From Pseudocercospora fijiensis CIRAD86 (lineage: Eukaryota > Ascomycota > Dothideomycetes > Mycosphaerellales > Mycosphaerellaceae), in contig NW_006921534.1 in NCBI RefSeq assembly GCF_000340215.1, forward strand, positions 806,001 to 870,000: 64,000 nt of DNA, in the 5' to 3' direction. The notes below the pieces were generated by a model. It did no database searches. It saw only the letters and a program-made list of their open reading frames with translations, and was not told the DNA's origin. The first letter of the stretch is position 1. Each line of letters starts with the position of its first letter. The translations under genes were made by a program, and so were the position numbers. Positions 1 to 10,389 of the stretch are shown piece by piece.

Positions 1-183
1 ATACCTTAGAAGGGTCTATACTACTAGAAAACCGTCGACACGATATCTACGATATATTAGAGGACTAGAGGCATTAGAGGGAGAACAAATAATTCAAAAA
101 CTACTAAAATGGCGGTGTGGTTCCTCTCTCGGAGGTATAGGGTTCTCCCCGCACCGGTACTAACAAGTTAGAAGGGTTACACA
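1..183. other. RIP-mutated flank without a recognisable gene
   Basis: TA-rich, CpA/TpG-poor sequence lying outside the first transposon terminus. No coding or repeat structure was recognised. Confidence 0.5.
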
Positions 184-205
184 GTATCCGGGGTTTCGTT
201 AGTTA

Positions 206-214
206 CTTTACGCC
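206..214. repeat. Left 9-bp target site duplication of the MULE
   Basis: CTTTACGCC directly abuts the left terminal inverted repeat. The same nine bases abut the right terminal repeat at 3541-3549. A 9-bp duplication is the hallmark of Mutator-like elements. Confidence 0.85.
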
Positions 215-266
215 CCTCGAGACTAAACCGAGCCCTAGCTACCCGCCCGAGCCCTAGCATGACCCG
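215..266 (+). repeat. MULE left terminal inverted repeat
   Basis: The stretch beginning CCTCGAGACTAAACCGAG is repeated in inverted orientation at 3489-3540. Confidence 0.85.
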
Positions 267-689
267 AGATTACGAGATCGGCTGTTCTATACAAAATCGC
301 GTATAGAAGCGGATAATCGCGTCGCTATAGCCCCTCCGACCGGGCAACTACTACTATACTACTACTAGCAGCTATAAAGCTAAAGTTTGTTAGCAAATTA
401 GTAGTATAGCAAAATTTAAGGTGTTATTAGTTGTTAGCTATCTACTTAGGTCTAAGCGGATTGCGACCTGCCGCCTTATAACTACGCGAAGCTATATATA
501 CTAGCTTATATTAGTCTCCTAGTTGCTAACTAGCCTACTACTATATATAATACTACTACTAAGTAAACTAATAGTGCTATTGCTACAGCACCTAGTAATG
601 AAGTAGCCGCCCTATTAGCTATATAAGCGACTATTGTTGTTAGTGCTAGTATTGTTACTAAGCAGCCTATCGTTATTGTTGCTTATATA

Positions 690-3169
690 ATGCCGCCTAC
701 TAGCGGCTACTATTAGCTTATTGCCTCGCTCGCTCTTCTTCCGCCTATAGACGTTAGTTCTTACGTACTCGTAGGTCTTTAATCTCTCGGCGAAGTAGAT
801 CTAGCTTAGAAGGTAGCTCCGGAGCGACTAGAAGTAATAATAAAGGCTTAACTCGTAGATTATAATACTTAAAGCCGGCTAGATAGCAAGCGGAGCTATA
901 CGGTCGATTAGCCTTCTAGCAAGGGCATTATTAAGTACGGTATTAGCTCTTTACGCACTTATAGTAGTTAGCAACCGTAGTACGAAGTTATATAAGAGAT
1001 ACGCCTAGTTCTAAGGCAAAGTCGACTATTCTAGCCGTTAGAGTCTTCCGCTTCTTAATTACTATAACCTTATTTAAGTCGTCTAATTCTCGAGCCGTTG
1101 CTACACGCTTTATAGTATACAATGTCGCTCCGCTAGTAAGAGGTTTGCGGTTGCTATAGATTACTTCCGGTTCTCGTAGATTATACGTTCTACGGAAGTC
1201 AATTAACTAGTACTTATAGAAGTAGCTCGGTAATAGCATAGCGCGGCTTCTACCTATTTCGAGAAGCTTTATAATATCGTGTTTATAAGGATAACTATGC
1301 GTCTTACGAAGGTAGTCGTTATAGCGGCATTATAAGTAGGGGTACGAGTACGCCGAGTGCTTAATCTCGTTGCCGTTATCGTTAGTTATAGTCCGCAGAA
1401 GGTCGTTAGTACGTTAGTATAGATCCTTAACCTCGAGAAGGTAGTAATCGCTTATAACTCGAGAAACGCTCGCCTAAAATAGTCTAGTAAGTGCTTTATT
1501 ATACCTCTTTAGGTTCTTAGCAAGGCGGATACGACGGCGATTATGCCCTTTATTCTACTAGTTAAGAAGGCTCTTAAATAAGGTAAAGATATTGTAGCGG
1601 CTGCTATAGTTAAGCTAGACTTTAATACGTCTATACGTAGCTTTAACTCGCGAGGTTGTTTTATAGCTAAAGTATAGAACTTCGTTAGTCTAGTAGTCGA
1701 TAATGTGAGTCTTATAGCACTACTATTTATTATTAAGATAGGCCTTAAATATAGGATAGACGTTGTCTAGTTTCCGAGCGTTCTCGTTAAACTCGGCTTT
1801 AGTTTAACTATAGATAGTATAAGCGAACAACCGTAGAAACTTGCTAGTTTAAGGACTGTTAGTCTAAGAGCCGTCGGTACCCTTTACCTAACTAAATTCG
1901 CTACGCTCCTTGCGGATACGAGTTAATATATCTTGCTATAGATGCTAGTCGCAGACGATATTTAATAAGCCTAGATAGACCTCCTTAATCGCTAGCATTA
2001 AGGCGACTTCTCGATTAGTAGCAATAACGAGAGGTAGCGGACAACTAGCCTATTTAAGACCCTTCCGTAGTAACTATAACAAAGTAGTAAAATCGGCTTA
2101 ATTAGGCTTCGGTCGAATAAGTCTAACGCCGAGCTTAATAGTGTCATTTATCGGTCTAGCAGCGACAATATCTAGAAGCTCGAGGTTATAGATATTAGTT
2201 AAATACGTCGTATTAATAATAAGGGTATATAGCGTGTTCTTAAAGGCCTCGAGGGACTTAGGGTAGAGCGTAACTATACTTCGAATAGTACCGTTCTCGG
2301 GGTTCTCGCAAATATCGTAGAATATACTATTCTCGTCTAATAACCTAACTATCCGCTAAGCCTAGTTTATCTATTATCGAGCGTCTATATTACGAGCCTA
2401 TACGACATTCTGTACGTCCTTCGGCTTAAGAATAATACTACGGCCGCGGAAGTAGGCTATAATCTTCGAGGTTAGTATATAAGACTACTATAAGCGCTCT
2501 AGTTGTTTAAGGAACTCCGCGGATCTCGAGCGGCGCCTATATGTAGCAAGAGCGACGATATCGTCCTTCTTATAGTTATAGAAGCAGTAATCTTCTTTAG
2601 TAGAATGCCGGATAACCTATTAACCTTTAGGCTAGCTCGGGTCGATAGCAATAGCGTAGAAGTAGAATTTATAACCTATCTTCTTTAAGGTTAACTTCCG
2701 CTTTATTACTTCCTTCTAGGTACGCTTATCTAGTAAGCCGAAGCAACTATATACCTAGCGGTAGCGATATTTAATACTATTCTTGTTCTTCTGCGGCTTA
2801 TACTACTTAAACTCGTATCTAGTCGCCTTTCCGAAGGTATAGATATACGACTCGAGAGCTCGATAAGACGGAAACTGCGACTCGCGCGGTATTAGACTAC
2901 GAGAGCGCTCCTTTAGTAAGAATAGGTACTTCTAAGGGCGTAGTAACACTAATCGATAGTTAGAAAGCGATATACGTTCTCGAGGCACGTTTAGTAAGCG
3001 ACTGCGACCTCGAATACGTGTTTCCTACGACTTAATAACTACCGCCGAGAGCGCGCCTTCTACCGCTATTTCTACCTCTTTCTGCGACTTAACTACTACT
3101 ACCGCCGGCGGCGGTAACGGCGGTAACGGCGCGGCTATTTCTACCTCTTCCTACGACTTAACTACTACT

Positions 3170-3203
<34 letters not shown>

Positions 3204-3291
3204 CGTTACAACTTACCGCTATTACCGCCGTTACCGCCGCCGGCGATAACTTTATCGAGAAACTCGTCGTAGGATAGAGATTTAGCCATTT
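690..3291 (-). pseudogene. MULE transposase remnant
   Basis: The start codon is taken at about 3289-3291 on the minus strand, giving MAKSLSYDEFLDKVIAGGGN and then a long polyglycine tract from a GGC repeat. The first RIP-type stop comes soon after. Further in, around 2190-2250, INTTYLTNIYNLELLDIV corresponds to the D-containing block of MULE transposases (usual form DxTYKTN...PLLxIVG). Around 1955-2010, ATNREVALMLAI corresponds to the TDRExALMxAI block. It is followed by the Cys/His-containing segment of the MULE domain, here read as NIVCDQHLQQDIL. The catalytic Asp appears as Asn in the second block. The expected full protein is a little over 800 residues, as in Hop. Non-functional. Confidence 0.75.
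3171..3200. repeat. (CCG)10 trinucleotide repeat
   Basis: An uninterrupted CCG run lies inside the N-terminal coding part of the MULE transposase. In gene sense it encodes consecutive glycines. A shorter GGC/GGT-rich tract lies at about 3104-3130. Confidence 0.9.
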
Positions 3292-3488
3292 TCGGTAGTT
3301 ACTAGGCAATCTACTATAAAAGGGGGAAGAAATACGAACTTTAGGTCTACGGTAGAATTCGAGGCGCGACTTCCTAGGTAATACGCTACGCGCCTATTAA
3401 CAATACTAACTAGGAATAGAAACAGCCTATATTAGGCGGAAAGAGCACGTAATTTAATACAGAGGCGATTCTATAATAGTGCTAGCAC

Positions 3489-3540
3489 CGGGTTATACTA
3501 GGGCTCGGGCGGGTAGCTAGGGCTCGGTTTAGTCTCGAGG
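3489..3540 (-). repeat. MULE right terminal inverted repeat
   Basis: Reverse complement of 215-266 with few differences, followed directly by the second copy of the target duplication at 3541-3549. Confidence 0.85.
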
Positions 3541-3619
3541 CTTTACGCCCGCTATTTGCGGGGAAATAGGCTATACGTGAGATCGCATTTTCTTAGTAGG
3601 CTATACGTAAATCTCGGTA

Positions 3620-6600
3620 TAATCGTACCTTCTAGTCCTATTCGGATATCTAGGTAGGTATAGTATTAAACCGCGAGTCTAAATACTATACAAATAGGCC
3701 TATTTAAGTATATAGTAGCTATAGACCTTACTACCGCTATTTTCTTATATAATTATTAGTAGGCGCGTCTATCTTATTCTAAAGCGTATATTCCTCGTAT
3801 TCCTCCTATTTCTTCTATTCTACTATATAGATCGTATATGAAACTTAGTATAAGGCGTAAAAAGACTAGAAAGGTAAAAAAATAAAAAAAATAAAAAAAT
3901 AAAAAGATAAAAAGGTAAAAAGGTAAAAAGGTAAAAAGGTAAAAAGGTAAAAAGGTAAAAAGGTAAAAAGGTAAAAAGGTAAAAAGGTAAAAAGGTAAAA
4001 AGGTAAAAAGGGTATATACTAAGTAGCTAACTAAGATAGAGAGAGTAGAAAGGGTAGTAGAACGCGTTATTTCGAGATACTAGGAACTATAGGCTAAATT
4101 AGTAAATCTTAGTATACGAGAGGTTTATAGGATTAAGAAGGTAACTAACCTATATTCGCGAGTCTATTAGCGATTAAGAGGCCGACTATCGCTCCTATTA
4201 CGGCTGCTAACTAATACTAAATTAAGTAAGTAAAAGTCTTAAAAGCTATCGCTAGCGGATTATTATTAAAAGAGGGACAAAATAGGGATATTCTTACTAG
4301 TGCGCTTATCGGCGTTATTACTAAAGATATACTAAAGAGAATATCGCCTAATAAGGTAATACTACTATTTAGTAGTAACTAGGCTAAACGATTCCTAGCT
4401 TAGTATAATCTTAGTAAAGTAAAGTCTAAACCGATTAAGAAGTAGCGTAAGGAAGCCTATAGTCCTTCGACAATAAGGGCGTAGTTTAATAGGTTTAAGG
4501 CGATAGTAGAGCGACTAGGTATAAAGCCGCGGAATATATAGAAATTTAATAAAAGCAGTTTTCGGATTAGTATTAGTAATAGCGAATACGTAGTTATAAT
4601 AGATACGAAGCGGCGCGCCTAGGCCGAATATAATACTAATCGTATATATATAACTATAGTCGAGACTATTAATACGTATACGGTACGGCGAGGTAATTAA
4701 GTACTAATTAGTTATTAAAGATATAATAGTTTAAGAGCGTTAGATAATAAAAGAAGGTAAATCCGTTACCGAGACTAAGTCTATTACCTAAAGTAATAAT
4801 AACGTTACTTACTAACTATACTATTATTATTAGGTAAGGACAACTTCTTAATTACTACTAATAAGTCTAGCTATATAACAGACGATACTACTATATACTA
4901 TATCTATTAGTTTAAGCGTAAGACGAGACCTAAGGACCTAAATAAATAGAGAGTGCTACTATACGACAATTATAGCTTCTATTACTATAAGGAATTCGCG
5001 GCCTTTACAAAGCGCTATAAAATTCAATTATAGGGCCTATAACTATATACTTTGCACTTTATATAGCCTCCTAACGTTATACTATTCTAAGTATATAGAT
5101 TAAAGTATCGATAAGCGATCTTAGAGGCTATATGCCGTAGTACTAGTAAATCTAGCATTTCTAAGTTTATAGAAGCCGCGGCCCTTTTAGCTATTCGGGT
5201 AAAGACAATTGCTAGCTATAGTACAAGAGCCGCATTCCGCAAGATAGGCTTGTTCCCAGTTAATAGTACTTAATAGGGAGGTTCCTTACCGTTCTATTCG
5301 AGATTAGTATAGCGCTATAGACTGTGATTGGAACTAGTAGGTAATCGACGGCGAATTAGCGTAGAAGGAAGTCTAATACGAAGAATCGCTCGTAATAGCG
5401 GACACCGCTTAGTAGGAATATCTCGTATTAGTCGAGCGAGAACGTTCGCCTAATCCCTTTATTATTAATCTGGATAGGTAGTATTCCGCTAATAACAGTT
5501 ACTATTTAAGAGACCTCGAGAATATAATTACTTAGAGTATACTATCGTCGCTGCCTTTACGGATTTAGACACTAACTCCCGAATTAATAGAATAGCTACT
5601 ATTTACTACTACTAGCCCTCGTACGATCTAGGTATCTCGTAGTACTACATAAGCTCGGAAAAAAATAACGTTCTTATCTAGAGATAGCCCCGCCTAGTAT
5701 TAATAATATATATTACTAAAGTTTAATCCCTTTTCTTTATCTCCTATAAAGTAGGTAGAGGCTATCTATAATATATTAGTCGACGTAGCTATTTGTAAAT
5801 ATAAAGAATACAAGCGTAAGTATAAGTCCACAAGCCTCGTAAAAGGCGTAAAGAAATAGTAGAAGGAATAGCCTAATCGGCTTATTCGAGTAGGTACTAT
5901 CGAGGCAAACGAATTGCGCTTATAACTTAGTTAGAAAGATAAGGAGATAGCTAATAATAGCTATTAGAAGATACTCCGTAATACTAAGACTATATATAAT
6001 AAAGTACGCTAGTAATAACTAAAGTATAGCAAGGCCTGCTATATTGTCTTTAATAGTAATAGTAAGACTAAGTTTCTAGACGTTATACTATAGGCTATTA
6101 ATAAGCGACTATAACGTATCTTCGACCTTCGGCTTCTTACTACTACTACTACGAACCTCGACTCGATAAAGAAGACCGGTAATCTATACGCTAATATTAC
6201 TAGCAACTGTAAGCGATATACTTACACCTCCGACAATAGCGACGTTACCTACATATAGAGCAATAAACGGACATTAGACCTAGCGAGCCGTACCTACAAA
6301 TACGAGGAAGGAAGTAATGTTCTAACCTAGACTAGCGTCTAGTCGAAGCGACGATTAAACGGCTTATTTACGTAAGAGCCTAATACTCGATTAGACTAGG
6401 TATAATAACACAAGGCGCTACTTAATAAGGATACTATATATACTATATTTTAGCCTTATTTAGTATACCCTCGTCGCCGTTAAGAGTCTATATAGTAGAA
6501 GAGCTATTTCTACGAGGCTCTAAAGAAATCTAGTCGCTATAAAGGCGCTATTATAGCTACTAGTAGCAAGAACAGCCCTATTAAGTTAGAAGATATATAG

Positions 6601-6720
6601 GATAGTAGTTAACTATTTAATTAAGAGGTAGCGGCTACATAATAGACATATAGGCCGACAAGTATAGTAACTAATAATAAAGTAGATATAAGGTACACGC
6701 GGAGGCCGTTAGTCTGCTTC
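3620..6720 (+). pseudogene. Fot1/pogo transposase remnant (DDE_1)
   Basis: Transposases of this family cut and paste the element through a DDE-type catalytic core in the nucleus. Reading through RIP-type stops, the plus strand gives three pogo-like blocks. One is an N-terminal Lys-rich part that includes the octamer repeat at 3871-4011. The second, around 4490-4700, reads like the first catalytic region (RLGIKPRNIWKFN then a GFRI-like stretch). The third, around 4950-5120, reads LLYDNYSFYYYKEF followed by a HFIQPPNVILF-like block, matching the DNHxSH...LPPHTSHxLQPLD region of DDE_1. IGLFPVNST at about 5245-5275 is also typical of the family. A charged tail continues to about 6720. Dozens of TAA/TAG codons make it non-functional. 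The family call is by eye; Fot1 versus other pogo subgroups is not resolved. Confidence 0.65.
3871..4011 (+). repeat. AAAAAGGT octamer minisatellite
   Basis: About a dozen tandem AAAAAGGT units are preceded by AT-only variants (AAAAAAAT, AAAAAGAT). They lie in the Lys-rich N-terminal part of the pogo-like transposase. If each unit was originally AAAAAGGC, all three reading frames would be open and Lys-rich. The CpA at each unit junction has become TpA, as RIP predicts. Confidence 0.85.
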
Positions 6721-6937
6721 TACGGTCTGATTTAAGGTCTATAATAAGCTATATAGTTGCAATTTGCTTAAAAACTACTACTTCTTAACTATAATTGCAC
6801 TTACTACTAATTTTCTAGCTTATATACTCTATAATATACGATAGTATTGAGATTTACGTATAGCCTACTAACAAATCGCAATTTTGCGTATAGCTAAAAT
6901 CCCCGAGCGTAGGCGAGAGGTATAGTAGTTAACGTAA

Positions 6938-7139
6938 CCTTAGATAACTTAAAGGGTGTCTACGATAACTGTTTATAAACCCGCTAAGGCTATTCGGAAA
7001 TCTAGTAGACTAAGGTACCTACTTAGAGTCTTAAACGCAGTTTCTACGGTACAATATAGACGTTAATATTAATATAAGAATAATTTATTTCTTAAATTTT
7101 CTTATTTTAGAAATTAGATTTTTTAAAAGTTTTGTAAAA
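6938..7139. other. AT-rich spacer between pogo-like element and LINE-A
   Basis: No coding pattern. A strongly AT-rich stretch at about 7080-7180 may contain the 3' tail of LINE-A, because that element runs on the minus strand and ends here. Confidence 0.4.
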
Positions 7140-9872
7140 ATAATAATTTGCCTCTATAATATATATATTATATATTAAAGTCTTTTATTACTAGTCTACT
7201 CCTAACTAGGATAAGTAGCTTTACTCTATATATCTAAGGAGAAAAGCTAGTAGTATAATAACTCCTCTTTCCCTAAGTTCTATCTTCTATAGGCCCTAGT
7301 TCCTATCTATATTACTTTATATTATATTAGTTACCCTAACCTGCTCGTCCTAATAGGTAGTCTTTAGCCTTCTTTCTTCTCGGCCCCCTCCTCTACTCCC
7401 CTTACCTTGCCCTAATACTATATTAGTATCTCCTCCTTTACTAGTAAGAACTAGTCGAGTACCCCTTCCTATATTAGCTACCTTACTGTTACTAAGAGTC
7501 CTTTCTTTGTAGTAGTAAGAGCATTCTAGCTGCTTATTCCTACCCTTCTATATATCTCTTACGTACCCTTTCTTAAGGGGTAGAATATAGTAATATATTT
7601 TATTAACTAGGACAGTTACTAGGTTCTCTAGCCGTACTAGTATTCTAGGGTAATTCCTAGGTCTCTTCTCTTTATAAGGTATTGTCTTAGGCTTATATAC
7701 TCTATCCTAATTTATATAACTATTAAGGTAACTAGTCTTAGCTATCCTAAGTAGAGATAGATTGCTCTCTCTTAGTACCTTATTTACTAGGCTACTAGTC
7801 TACTCTAACCCTATTATAGGGCTTCTCTTTTTAAGTTTTTATACTCTCCTTTCCCTATCTTTCTACCTAGGTATTCTTACTCTACTATATTCTTCCTAAG
7901 TAGAGTAGGGCTATACTTCCCTATACCCCTGCCTCTTAGCTAACTAACTTAGTAACCTATTCTTAGATAGTAACTCTTCTTTTTAGGTTTTATCTCCTAG
8001 AGCCCCTAATTCTATTCTCTATTTTACTATACTTTTTCCTTATATACTATTATATAGGGAGAGTGTCTCTTCGCTACTAAGAGCCTTACTATATCCTAGG
8101 TATAGAGAGTAAGGGGAGGAGGGTATCGGCTTCCTTCTAGAGGATAGCTTCCGGTACGCGCTTATAGGCTCCTAGGATATGTCTTAGCCTAGTGTTTTAT
8201 ACTTTCTTAAGGGGCTTCTAGAGGTGCTTCTAGTATCCCTAGATCCCTTCTAGTACTACCTAGATTTAGCAGCTATATATTAGGGCTAGTCTAACTATTA
8301 TACTATATAGTTACTTTGCTCTCTAGAAGCTAGTACCCCTATATTAACTTATATAGTCCCTAGAGGGACTTTGTATTAGTAAGGCCCCTCTCTTAGGCCT
8401 TTCTAATATATAGCTCCTATTTAAGCTTGCTATCTAGCTAGACCCCTAGGAGTCTAATATCTAGTTCTAGTTATACTTAGTACCCTAGGATCTAGATAGT
8501 AGCCTATAGGTTGTATTTCCTTCTAATCCTTATAAAGTAGATAAGTTAGTACTTCTAGGGGGCGAGGCCTACTCTACCCCTCCTTATCTACTCTATATAC
8601 TATTTTTAGGCTTCTTCGAGTCTCCTATAGTTTTGCTCTATAGACCTGCTATATCTAATAATATTAGTGTTATTAACAAATCCTATTGCTATTATCTAAG
8701 GGCCCTCTAGTTTAGGGAGGAGTATAGAGGCAAATAGGAGGAGTAGTATAGATAAGAGGGTAGAGCCCTAGGGGATACTTGTCTCTTATCTACCTCCGTT
8801 TAGGCCTTTGTATATTAAGGATTACGTTCCGCGGTAGTAAATTAGTTCGAATTGCACGTAATAGTATAATTTAGGGTTTATTTACCGACTTCCGAGCAAC
8901 TAATTATATACTACTCTACCTAATCCTTCGCCTAAAAAGAGGAGTCTCTAGTATAATATATTATTAAAGGCTCCTAAGATATCTAGGTAGAATATTAAGA
9001 CTATATATAACTTGTATATCTCCTAGGCTGCTTTTATTATTCCTATAGCTAACTCTAGGGCTAGGATTATAGACCTTTTTAGCCTAGCTCCTATTTGTAA
9101 TCTAGGAAGGAGCCCCTTCTCCGTAACCTACTTTAAGATTATTTCTGCTACTATTGCCTTAACGGTTTTAGCTAGGGTATTAAGTTAGGCAATTAGCCTA
9201 TATATACTAGACTTTAAGTAGTCTAGTTCTTATAGTTTCTTAAGAACTACTATAATTAACTTCTTAAATACCTTTAGGTAGTAGCTAAGTTAGATTCTAT
9301 ATTACTATTACCTCTACTATAGTAAGAACTATACTATTCTCCCTTATAATTCTAATAAGGTTGTCTGCCTAGTAGTGCTAGCTCTAGTCTAGGTTGCCTC
9401 CCTATATTAGATAGTAAAGGTTAAAGTTACCTACTAGGAATTAGCTATTACCTTAGTACTTTTAGGCAGCCTGCTCTATAAGTAGTAGTAATCCTTCCTC
9501 CCTACTACTTCCTAGGGCTAATAGGTAGTAGTAGTTATAGATAATAACTCTATCCCTTCCTATCCCTTTACTAATTAATAGTAGGTCTTTATACTAGGAG
9601 CTTAGCTCCTATAAAGCCTCCTATATTTCCTTAGAGATATAGAGTGCTACTCTAGGGTATAGGCCTTATATAACGATAATATAGAAGCCTAGGTATTAAA
9701 CTATACTTCCTATAGCTATATTAGTCTAGGGCTCCTAAATTGTAAGAATATAGTCCTCCTTTAGGTCTATTTACTAGAGAAAGGCTCTCTATATCTTGTT
9801 TGCGCTATAGTTTATATTATACTAGAAATATAGAGGCTAGTTACTATTAGAGGATAGTAGGGGGTCTACTAT
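7140..9872 (-). pseudogene. LINE-A 3' half: Tad-type endonuclease and reverse transcriptase
   Basis: This is ORF2 of a non-LTR retrotransposon, which encodes an apurinic-type endonuclease that nicks the target and a reverse transcriptase that copies the RNA there. Reading leftward from about 9830, LYFQYNINYSANKIQRAF and then YILTIQEPQTN match the QYNVxKS...ILAIQEPW start of Tad1-clade endonucleases. At about 8650-8700, GFVNNTNIIRYS is the RT active-site box (usually F-x-D-D), with both Asp codons changed to Asn in the way RIP does. The frame contains many TAA/TAG codons. The reading stops abruptly at 9872, where the gypsy-1 LTR begins. The upstream part of the element resumes at 36,348. Confidence 0.75.
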
Positions 9873-10223
9873 TGTAGGCGGGACGAGTAGGTCGTAGGTA
9901 GAGGTACATATATAGGGAACTGTATGCTATAGGCCTAGTACTTAGTGTCTCTTAGGTAACTGCGAGGGGTCGGCGTAGCATTGTATACTTCGAAGAGGAG
10001 GCGCTATAAATATTAAAGAGAAGAGAATAGCCGTAGGGAGGGCTATATTATAGCTAGATTAGGTACATTTCCTATATCCTTCTTGCTATATGTGTTGTCG
10101 TAGCTGTGCCTCCTTATATAGTGTATATATATATATAAAGGTAGTTATATCTTCTAGGGTACAAAAGCAAGGAGAGGGGGTATAAGTGTATACACAAGTG
10201 CCAAGCCGGGTTTCCCTACTACA
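9873..10223 (-). repeat. gypsy-1 3' LTR
   Basis: Near-identical to 35,997-36,347, with differences confined to C/T and G/A transitions. It begins TGTAGGCGGGACG and ends CCCTACTACA in plus orientation. The preceding bases in element sense (10,224-10,236) read GGGAGGGAAAA, a polypurine tract, which identifies this copy as the 3' LTR. Confidence 0.85.
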
Positions 10224-10328
10224 TTTTCCCTCCCGGACTAAGAAGTCTGCCCTTAGACTAACGCTTCCTTACCTCCTAGACTAAAAAACCTCAAACACGT
10301 AAAGAAACTAAACTAACTATCCTATAAC

Positions 10329-10356
10329 GGTATCCTAGCTAGCTAGCTGCTATACC
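10329..10356. repeat. ORF-boundary palindrome P1 of gypsy-1
   Basis: Near-palindrome with core CTAGCTAGCTAGC flanked by GGTAT and ATACC. It lies after the extra ORF and about 105 bp before the 3' LTR. The same core recurs at 14,402, 31,787 and 35,455. Confidence 0.7.
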
Positions 10357-10389
10357 CTATTACTTATTTCTTTCTACTACGAGTCGCTA

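Larger units (their letters stand above)
215..3540 (-). mobile_element. Hop-like Mutator element (MULE), 3.3 kb
   Basis: Terminal inverted repeats of about 52 bp (215-266 and 3489-3540) differ at only a few positions. They are flanked by a perfect 9-bp direct duplication, CTTTACGCC. The length of 3,326 bp, the duplication size and the single transposase gene match the Hop family of fungal MULEs. The gene is on the minus strand. The element sits in the left terminal repeat of the pogo-like transposon, so it is the younger insertion. It has been heavily RIP-mutated. Confidence 0.85.
184..6937 (+). mobile_element. Fot1/pogo-like DNA transposon, interrupted by a MULE
   Basis: The terminal inverted repeats are long. 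The stretch 3564-3627 matches the reverse complement of 6840-6905, including the shared run TTAGTAGGCTATACGTAAAT. Weaker similarity continues outward to about 184-214 on the left (beyond the MULE insertion) and about 6937 on the right, with mostly transition differences. Without the MULE the element is about 3.4 kb. Transposase similarity (DDE_1 type) is on the plus strand. Pogo-family elements use a TA target site. A TA lies near either end, but RIP creates TA everywhere, so the exact termini are uncertain. Confidence 0.7.

Noticed and set aside
3171..3200. (CCG)10 as a regulatory CpG-type element or fragile site
   Set aside because: It lies in frame in the MULE transposase and encodes polyglycine; nothing else supports a regulatory role.
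9873..10223. The 351-bp repeats as two independent solo LTRs
   Set aside because: The flanks match (CTAT outside each), the PBS and polypurine tract lie inside, and LINE-A continues across the pair, so they bound one element.
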